A stretch of DNA of 64,000 nucleotides from Pelodera strongyloides (Eukaryota; Nematoda; Chromadorea; Rhabditida; Rhabditidae): positions 83,655-147,654 of the forward strand of contig JAANDG010000001.1 in assembly GCA_036852015.1 (NCBI GenBank). The letters run 5' to 3'. Positions 49,042 through 59,500 of the stretch are shown one piece after another. The translations under genes and the position numbers were made by a program. The notes under the pieces are model-generated. The model was not told the origin of the DNA. It made no database searches and was given only the letters and a program-made list of their open reading frames with translations. Position 1 is the first letter of the stretch, and every line of letters starts with the position of its first letter.

Positions 49042-50562
49042 CTGCATGAGGAATTAACAACCTCTTTGAAGAACCCTAAAATGGAAGTTGAATATATATC
49101 ACCGACACAAAGAACGCCCGGTAAGTTACCGTTTCAGTAATATTTCTAGATTAATAAAGAAACACAGAATCTATAAATAAAAGTAAAAACATACGAGCAA
49201 GTTTTGTAAAAAAGACCAAAAATGCACATTCGCACTAATTAATGCACACCGGACCTTGGCGCGCGGACCGCGATCCAAAACCGGACCGGGACCAACAACG
49301 GCACCTTACTACGGTATTCTTCCCAATATTTATACAAACCACACATACAAAAACTGCAAAATGCGGCGCGTCAGCAGAATTCTAGGGTCTCTATCAACAA
49401 AAAACACGTTTCTGCTTCAAAAGTGGACAAGAAAAATTGAATATTAGACGAACAACACATAAAATAGGAAAAGCGCACTTTCGCATAAATTTATGCAAAC
49501 CCGGGCCTTACTCGGCCTTTGCTCGACTCCGGACCGGGACCCATACCGATCTTCCCGCTAGTTACAGAATACGGTATTTATCCCAATATATACCATTCAC
49601 TGTAGTACACAATTTCTTTGGTTCTTTGCACTTATCCTCGTAAAGATATGTATTGTGTTGATAACTCTTTTTGCTCAGTACCCGTGAGGAGTGAGAGAAT
49701 AAACGAATAAGTTCATGATTTTTGCAAAAAGATTGCCGTATTTTAAAATATTTAAAAAGGTCATATATTGTTCGACAAAATGACTTTGCACAGTGCCTGC
49801 CAATCACTGCCAACAAAAGCACAATAAAAATGTTTATAATTCAAACGGTTTATGGTTATCACAGTGAAAAGTTGATGAATGACTAAAATCGAATACACAT
49901 CATACTTGTCACATTCAATTAATAGAAAAATGCACTAAAAATACAGTATTCGAGTTTTAACACATTAATGAATTCTTCCACGCAGAAGAAAAACCTCCAT
50001 AGGAGTGTGAATAGTTGCCTGCGACGTGAAAGTTGACGCGAAATCGGCGCGCAAAACTGTACGTCAATCTCATGTCCCGCATGCTTTGCGCACACAACCA
50101 CCACGTTGCCAAATCGCACACAACCACCACGTTGCCAAATCATCTTCACTCCGCTTGCTCGCCAACTTTCATCGACGCCGGACAGAACAAAACGACCGAA
50201 AATCCTATTTATTGTAAATATTTTATTGTTTACAATTGCGGACCCGTACTGATACACTGTCAAATATGTTTAATTTACGATGATTCCTATTTTTGTGAGT
50301 GATAATTATTATTTGAAAGTGACTGACAAATTATAAGCAATGTAAACATAAAATTTTGAGAAATTAGGCCCCATAAAGAAAGATTTTCTCAACCAAAGTT
50401 AAAACTAAATTCGTAATCTAAAGCTAAATATCCGTTTATTTTGCATGCAATGACTTGGTAACTATACTATTTATCGTGTTCTTGTCTAAGGAAAACCATA
50501 ATGTAACCCTATGGGAGGGTTCTACCCAGGTAACTAAGGTTCCCTAGGTAGTAATCTCCCTC
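49042..50562. promoter_or_regulatory. Upstream region of GEMIN8 and 3' flank of the channel gene
   Basis: This should contain the missing first GEMIN8 exon and its promoter. Two degenerate copies of a GC-richer block (GGACCGGGACC, later ACGGTATT and TCCCAATAT) lie near 49212-49340 and 49466-49595. A 26-bp direct repeat (CACACAACCACCACGTTGCC) occurs at 50091 and 50117. No gene was recognised. Confidence 0.45.
50091..50140. repeat. 26-bp direct tandem repeat, two copies
   Basis: CACACAACCACCACGTTGCC plus AAATCG occurs twice head to tail, in the spacer between the channel gene and GEMIN8. Confidence 0.8.
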
Positions 50563-53500
50563 TTATTCACACATAGAATGATGTCTAACTATGGTGACCT
50601 TTCTCCCACTCCCAGTGGCCGGACTATGTATTCCCTTTTCATGCAGAGCCACGTAATCAGAAACTCTTCCGCGCGGAATTCCCGGCGGCAGGCTAGCTTT
50701 CCGCTGCAGTAGAGGTTTGCCGCCCCGGGGTAGGGAGGTGGACCGCGCCTTGGCCTAAAATATAAATACTTTGATTATTTTCCTCAGAAAACAGTCGTAC
50801 TTTTTCTACTACTAATCCTTGCCCTTTCTCAAATAAAAGTGCGCTTTACGATGTCATAAATTATGGATACTTCTTAATTACTATCAACACGGTTATGTGC
50901 CCGTGAGTATTTCGAATCTAGGACTATGACATGGCCATAGTCCTTAGACTCAAAATGCGCACCAAGAATTCGCCAGACTCTAGCCAGGCTCTCGCTAAAG
51001 CTAAAGTACCAATCACTTTTTCACGAAAACCTGGTGAAAAATAGGACGACGTCGCGGCGCACCCTTTATCTCGTACTGAACCTGTTCTCGCTTTTTTTTT
51101 GTACGGTCGCGCGCCTGTCTTTCGCCGGGCGAAAGTTCGTGGCAGATGATGACTGAACGCTTACTAGGAATTACCTTCAAAGTAATTACGTGAATAGTAA
51201 CTGCGTACGGCGTATTTCCAATATAATATTGGAACACATCCATTACTTTGAACCGTTAGACGATAAATCTATTGTATCGGCTAATAAACACCAACAAAAT
51301 AAAATGAGCGAACTCTTAATATTTAATAACATCTGAACAAAAGTTGTGAATGAAACTGAAATAAAATAATAATTTGTCAATTTAACTTCTCGAAGTAAAC
51401 TTACCGTCTTAGAGATCAGTTGTTTTACTCTGAAGAAATAATTACTTAGTAAATTATATTGGTGACCTAAAGTAAATAGAAGAAATAGCAAGGCTAGACA
51501 AAAGTTTGCCTTTACTTTTATTGTTTCCACATATTCCTCTTTTTATCTTTGTCTTTACTTTCCTCAAAAGAAAAATCACAAAATTCGCAAAATTAATTTA
51601 AATCTCGGAAGTTATCATAGTATAATTCCTCCAAAAACCTTACCGTAGAGGGAAGTTCCGAGAAATTTGTTCCTTCGTCGTCTTGGTCGTTATCTCTGCA
51701 AAATATCGATTACTAGAGTACTGTATGCAAATTCTCACTGTGTATACAGTAACCATTTGCATACTGTACGAAAATGTTCTGCAAATTTATGTTAGCTTTT
51801 TATACTATGTCGCCATAGCGCTCTAAAACGCACTTGAATTTCGAAGAGTTTATTAACGCGGCATGTAAGGAAAACAAATAACTTACAGAGCTCGTATCTT
51901 GCTCAATCTGCGCGAATTTTTCCGTGTAGTTACTCCCTTCGCCGCCCCGGGAGATATGTCCAAGTAGAAACCGCGACGGTCGGAGGGCCGATCCGGAGCG
52001 GGGGAGGAGCGGGAACTAAGCGGACACTTATATTTATGTTAATTAATTAGACTGAATGAAAAGCGAAACCCTTCGACTAGTCGTCTGCACATAAGAAACT
52101 AAATTTGTCGTCAGTAATATGGCAGCTGCTATCTCGAACTCCCAGTCCACTCCACACAGCACCACTTGGGAATAACTCATAGTCATATCAGCCCTAAAAG
52201 TCAGTCCAATACTGTAGTGCCCTAAAAACGCAAGAGTTGATTCTGGCTACGGTACCTAGTCGAACAGTTAGCCGGGGAATATCTCTGCGAGTATTCTAGG
52301 TGTAAAGAAATGCTTTTTTTCACTGAAATATTTCTGAAAGTTCGGACATCACGTGCCCATTGTATTGCCCCTATCCGTGAATAAATGAGCATGCTTGAGC
52401 CGTAATCACACATGTGTATAAAAGACGAAGTGCTCCCCTTTATTTCAACCGAAATACCGTAACAAAATAAAACAAACTGTTCTCCTCCGGGCGATATTGG
52501 GGCTGCCGCACAAACAGGAAGGAAGGAATCCCTATTATTATTTGAGCGGTAATCGTCCAATCGACGGGCGATCTTCAGATAACTATCGTCGGTCTGGATG
52601 ATCACTTCCTATAATGGAAATCAAATTTTTTTGGTGAAAAAATATATAGAAATATATCTACCAAAATATGGCTGACGAATTTCTAGACTTAGGCTTAGGC
52701 TTTGGCTTAGGCTTAGGCTTAGGCTTAGTTCAAAATGCGTTTTCATGGAGAGTCATGGTTAATTCGCACGCAAGCTTCCCGAATTAACCATGAAAATGGC
52801 AGTGCGAAATTTGCATAGGTATTCATCAAAATCCAGAGCCTGACCCATATAACACCACTTATGGTGCGCATGACAAGTGCCTACATGAGGTGATGAAGTA
52901 TAAAAGTATAAATAAAGTCTCACTACGGTGAACAAATGTTAGTAAAAACCACTTCACAACAGCGTTGTTTCACAAGCATTAGGGATCAAAATGCTAATTT
53001 GTAAAGCAATTAGAAGCGGCAATGTTCAATAATTACATTTCGCACCATCGGTTTTCGTATAGGGGACAGTTTTGAGGAGCCCGCGCTACAGCTCTTATCT
53101 AGCTGAAAGATTCACATGTTCAGCTAAAGTTAAGGTTAAATATTACAATAAATATTGTATTGTTTACTAGACTCTTAGAAACAGCGCAATATATTTGAAT
53201 TCAATAATGTGCAGCATGTACTCGAATTCAATACGGTATTTACAAAAGTTGTATTATAGTTTTTAGACGCATTATATTTATACAGGCTAAATATTACAGC
53301 GCCGTTTTATTTTGTAAAGAGGAATGCATTTTTTTATTGAACATTTTTTTTATTTTTTTTTATTTTATTTTTTATTCAACTAATTAATTAGCCCTTGACA
53401 ATTTTATTTACAAAATGAGAAAAATAAAAATAAAACAGACCATCGTAACGTGTTTTTGTTCTTCTAACGAACCCGCAAGTGATTCCGTACTGCCAGTTTC

Positions 53501-56500
53501 TTTCTTCTTTCTAAACGTTTTTTTTAGTTATAAAAAACTTTGTGTTGAATATTTTTCCGGTTTGTGAAACACATCGAGTACACCAGCATTCTTATGTAGC
53601 TTATGCAAATGAACCTAAATTAGAATAAAAATCGAGCTCAATTCGAGCAAATGTGCATAAATACATAAGAATTCAGCTGCATGATGCGTTTCAAAAACCC
53701 GCCGGTATTTCGCTTTAAGATGTCGTTTCAGAAACGACATCGTCATGGAAAAAAACAGATATGAACCTTATTAAATTCCTAAATCTTCTCGAATAAGTCC
53801 CCGAGTATTATTATACTTTAAAAACCATTTTACGAATTTCTTTTGATTTACTTCGAATTTGCTTGTTGAGACTTATTTTACTACTACTTTATTATGTTTT
53901 ATTTATTTATTATGTGTATTTCATAACACAAACTGCAGTTACATTGCTTTCTTTGATTGTCTTTGTGCGTAATTATTATTATTTTCTCAGTATAACATTT
54001 ATATGTAGGCGAGATAAAGCTAATTAGCTAATTAGGTACCAATAAATAATCCTTATAATTAAAATAATTTGCCTCAATTGATGCAATGATCGCTCCGAGT
54101 CCCTTGAACTCATAGGTGGGGATACAGGCGGTGTACATTGTGTGGACATATCCACGCAGATATTCGAGTTGTACGAAAGACTGCCCAACTAAAACATTAG
54201 CAAATAAAAATCAACAAAGACATATGATTGCCATGACACGCATTGTTCCTATATCAGAAGACTAGAAAGTTCGTTCATGTGTGGTTGATTTAATTTGTAT
54301 TGTCTTGTGTTTGCAGATCGTCTCTACATTCATACTGAAGGAACGACGGTGGTGTGCGGCGAAAACTTGGCGCGTGTCTGGCGATGTGAAAATGGTGCGC
54401 GGCAGGAAGCAAACATATAATAGTTCCAAAAAATCCTCGGCGTAAAAGCCACAACCTTCATGCACTCTAGTCTAATTCGTTATTCGAACAATTTGAGGTA
54501 ATGCGTAAGGTAACAAAATAAGGGGGTTTCAGTTTCTGCTGTAGAAACTATAAATGTTTTATGGGTTGAAGAATGTTACAAAAACTGGGGATTTTTCGTT
54601 CTGTGCAACTTACTGCTCCATTTAAACTGAAGGGAATTGATGGGTTTCCCATTAAATTCAAATTCAATTTCTGAAAACTTGTTTTAAACGAATTATATTG
54701 ACATTATATCCCATTGTTATGCATATTGTTAAGTTGACTATAACTATAAACAAAGCCCAATAACTACTGGCCCTAACCCGAAGACGTCGAGCAATTTGTC
54801 ATCTGGAACTCGTCGCCTGGGCCTGTGCTCAGGACCTCTGCGGAACATGTCATAAAAAACCTTGCACTCCCTTGAATAAAGGTGCACGCTCTTGAAGCGT
54901 AAAACAGATTTAATTTAAATTTTACTACAGTACCTTTCCATCAAATGAGGTTTGCGTGGCGAAACTCGGCCCAGGCTTGCACAGTTCGGTCTCCATACTA
55001 CGGTTCCGGAATAAAGGTGTATCCGTGGCCATCGAGCGATCCTGATGTTATACTACGGTTTTTATAAAATGAAAATTAATTTTTAATCCTGCCAACTTTG
55101 CAATGTCGAGGCAATTTTCATGGTGATACACATTGTGGTATAACTATTTATTGTGCAATAAATAATACCTCAAAGTCAGGCACTTCGCATTGCATAGCCT
55201 TTGTGTCCGAATACATGACAGAACGGAAGTCTGTGCTCTGGTCCTGAAAAGAAAATAAAGAATACTGTAGTTAATAACCAAACATTAGTCATAAAATTTT
55301 ACAGGCTTACAGGATCCCATTGGAGCTGTATGCCTTTTGAGCATCCTACGTTGAAATGTTATGAAATTGAATTTTCGTGGTCATTTATCTCTATAACCTC
55401 CGTTCAAGGAATAGAGACAGGGCATGAAGGGCCATTAGTATAAGGTACTTCCTGGGAATACATACAGTTCTCCTAATTTAGAAGTACCTGTTTATCTGCC
55501 TCGCACTGTATCTCCTTGTCCTCTTGTATTGGTACAGTATCTTCCGTTTCCATACTTCTATTCTGGAAACTATGGTGATCGGTGGAGGTCCAGCGCTCCT
55601 GAAACGACAATATCCACTTTCGTTATATTTTTAATATTCCGCAAAAACAGATGCGCCTTTGCGGACACAAGGGAATTTTTGTTCGCTCACTTATGGCACG
55701 CTCGTGGCGCAGCGGCGGCTCACAAATTTCCTAGAGAGGTCGTTTGACAAAAAATAGGCGATACACGCGTGAGGGGTTTGCGGCACACTCTCGATGGATA
55801 TTATGAATATCAATAAAATAAACAATCACTAATATTACAGTACCTTTGTGCTCGGATTGCACTGTATGGATGCACTGTGCTCTGACCAGCTTCCTCTCGT
55901 TGTCTCACAACTTCTGTGCGTCACCACGGACGGTTCAGTGAATGTGGTCTGATCCTGTAACGATATTTATTGAATCGATCAGTATTTATTGTGTAATCGC
56001 TTACAGTACACTATCAACAATTTGGTGGAAATGTTCTTTTATGTTTGGATGGATTTTTCTGTTCTCTACATTAATTGTGCCCTGCTTCGGTAAAAGCATA
56101 AAACGACTCGTCGCTGTTTCTGTACTGGAAACCGCATCATTGGCCTCTGTGCCACCTGACCCGTCCATGTCGATATCTTTACCGATCTTATGTAATATAT
56201 TACATGTCCACACATTATTTATACCACAAAGTACCTTAAATCCTCCAACATTTGGCGGTGCATCTGGGCTCTCAAAAGATGTGGATGTGCATACACTCTA
56301 AATAGGATGAGGGCTAAATTGTGTTCTAGGTAAAAGATCACATGTGGTACGTACGGTATGGTTTATACACTAAGCCCGTAGTAGGCAAAACGAAGTAGGT
56401 AAAACCATAAAAGATATGATCTATTACACCCCAGAAATCTAACTACAAGGTTAATGAAAATGCTTTTTTTTGTAACCTGATTAGCCTCTAATCGCAAGGT

Positions 56501-59500
56501 AATTAAAGCGAAATACCTGCCGGTTTTTGAAACGCATCGTGGACTACTGCATTATTAAGTATTTATGCTCAGTTGCATATGATGCGTATGCGATGCGTTT
56601 CAAAAACCGGCCGCTACTTCGCTTTAAAGCCTTTGGGCCATTAGCTACGGTGCATTGACGTAACCATACCGTGCCACATACCTGTAACGGTGGTTGTGCG
56701 GCCTGCGTTCCTCTGCACCACATTCCCAATGAAGGATCAGTATAAACGCCTTGATCTTTGACAAAGTCGTTTTCTGTCCAAACACTCGCTTCCTAGACAA
56801 AAGTTAGGGCGCGTTTAAGATGGCCGATAGAAAGAAAAAAATGCGTTTTCGGCCGTTCAGGTTGGCCGAAAAGAAAATTTTTAATACTAAGGGAAAATGA
56901 AAAAATACAGTAGTTTTTTTTCGGGTTTTTTCTGCGTCTCTTTTTTTTGCATTGTCTTTCAAAAGTTTTCTTTTCGCCCAACCTGAACGGCCGAAAATGT
57001 ATTTTTTTCTTTCTATCGGCCATCTTAAACGCGCCCTTACTTATAAAAAATTCGCTGCCAGGATATGGATTGTCAAGTGCTGAATTGAACATAACACAAT
57101 TGCCAAATTTCTCACAAATGTTGAAAACCAACCGAAGTTTTTCCCGCATCTGGACCGGCTTGACACTCGAAGTTGACCATTTTCTTTTTTTTCTTTTTCT
57201 TGTCGCTATCTTTAGAAAATATCGAGGCGAGATCTGTGAAGACTGACTGGTCCTGTAATACAATACAATGAGATTCAATCTTTTGGGTTCAGCTCCTCAA
57301 ATTACAGTATTTTTTAAAGCGAAATACCTGCCGGGTTTTGAAACGCATCGTGGACAACTGACTTCCTACGAATTTATGGTAATTTACTCGGATTTAGCTC
57401 GATTTTTTATTCAAATTTATGTAATTTATGTTCACTTGCATAAGCTGCATAAGAAAGCTGGTGTAGTCGATGTGTTTCAAAAAGCGGCCGGTATTTCGCT
57501 TTAATTGTGTTTAACTAAACTACAGTACACTTACCATCAGCACCGGCTGAATATCGCATTGAGTACCCTTCTCCTCAAGTTCGCAGCGCATCAGCTCGAG
57601 CACGCACTTGGAAGTTTCCAGAGGCTGGTTCTCAGAGGCTGCCTTGCGGTTCGTTTCCTATAGAACAAATACAATTAGTAATACGTAATAATGAATCCCA
57701 TAAAATCAGTGCAAGGACCAAGGAAAATACTTTTACAATATATATAATTTCTGAAGGAACTCAGCACTTAGTTTCCGTGACTTATTGCCAGTGTAAAGTG
57801 TAAAGCGGTATGGCAGATGGTTTGTGAAGCGCATACAGATCAACTACGTTCCTATATTATACGCAAAGTGTGCGCCATTATACGCGCTGAGCACTTCCGC
57901 CATAGAGCTCAAATAGACCGGGATACAGTTATCCGCATACGTTCCAAAACAACGTGACTAACCGCTTTAAACTTCTAGTGCAGTGAGTATACCTGTATTT
58001 TGTGCAATTTCAACAAAATTTCGTCAATTTGAAACTGTGCAATATCCGTCTGCGTCTCGCAGTCTTCACCATAGAAACGAATTGATCTGACGGATTGCTG
58101 AAACAAGAACATAATACGATTTTAATATAAGGTCCAAGATTGCCTGGTCTGGTGTGCGGCACACTTTTCATCACCGGAGCTCATATGCCGCGTAACCCTT
58201 TTCTTGCCAACGGCGCGTGCCGTAAACCCGGAATTTCTTCATTGTAGGAATTTTTTGCCCAATGCTAAGAAAATTATTCAAACCTTTTTCTTGAGCATTG
58301 GTGGCGTGCCGAATGGTAAGGAATCATCATCGATAGTTGGTTTTCTGGATACAAGCGACGTTTGCTCACACTTTGATACCATGCTGAAATGTTTGATTAC
58401 CCTTCATACTCGAATTTATTTGGGATTTTCTAAAATATCCCCAAATACTCTAGACGTAACATTATTAGACAATTTTAAAAGATGGTACGTTGGCACAATA
58501 GAGTAAAAAACTCTCTCTCTCTCTCTCTCTCTCTGTCTGTCTCATTCCCTCTCTCTCAAGCAAGGGTATGTAACCCATTTATAAATCAAATCTGAAATCA
58601 ATTATACAATTGCCCTCACCTCGGTAGATCATTAGGTAGTTCCGAACAGTCCTCAGTGCTAATGCTCCTGGCTCGATCACCGCTAATTTCCTCATTGCAA
58701 GTTGTGAAGTTTTGACTGAAAAGTTTGTTGTTAAATTTTATTGTTAAATTTTTTGTATTGATTAAAATAACAAAAGGGATAGATTCAGGATTCTTTTCCT
58801 AACTAACAGAGAGGGTGAAAGCAAAGTGGTTGGGTAAGCCATGCAAACGTAAGTAGAAGGAAAACAACTAATTTATCTAGTTACCTAACTCGAAAGCTAT
58901 TGTTCTTGCAAATTCGGACACAAAGCAGGGATAAAACCAGGGGAGGAAATTGCGCTATTTTATGGTCAGGCCAACACACCGGAAACTCCGCGTTATCGCC
59001 GCGCACAAACAGAGGGGACGCCACAGCGCCGGAGCACATCTCCTCTAGGGTGCGCGGCGGAAGCGCCATTTGTGCGCAAATGCCGCCGAGCACCTCGAGT
59101 GTGCCGCTCCCCTGTGGCGTTTCGTGCGCGGAGTTTAATCGATGTGGAAAACGTTATGTTGTGCAGGAAGAGGAGGCGTTCAGGAACTTTACTATACTCC
59201 TATTTTAACATTACCTGGATGAACTTGACGACATTTTTCGATATCGGTCACTGAATAGTTATTCGTATTATATTTCTCTTTTTTTGTCTTTCTCTCCATT
59301 ATTTTATTTACTTAACTGTTTCTCTACATTTTTTTAAAGCCAGCCTCCCCATCTCCCTTAGCTGTTTCAAAAAGAAGGAAAAAAAATTGTGCATACCTCT
59401 GCCATTTTGCCTGTTGGTTTGGAACTTCCGATGCACTACTTGGTGAGTCGGTCTAAACATTCCATATTACTTTATACATGTTACGCGAACTTCTGGCACA

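Noticed and set aside
50026..50302. Two overlapping His/Arg-rich ORFs near 50,030-50,300
   Set aside because: They cover the 26-bp direct repeat and its GC-richer surroundings in two frames, with no domain or splice context.
54073..54125. Extension of channel exon 54188-54126 to a GC donor at 54072
   Set aside because: It leaves two extra bases, which puts the next recognised exon (52608-52478) out of frame, whereas the GTATCC donor keeps phase 0. Kept as a possible alternative.
55313..55354. Small minus-strand exon between channel modules (DAQKAYSSNGI)
   Set aside because: Its ends do not give a phase compatible with the phase-0 exons on both sides.
56793..57278. 161-codon minus-strand ORF rich in Lys and Phe
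   Set aside because: It reads through the end of a real exon into both arms of the inverted-repeat element 56804-57040, so it is composite.
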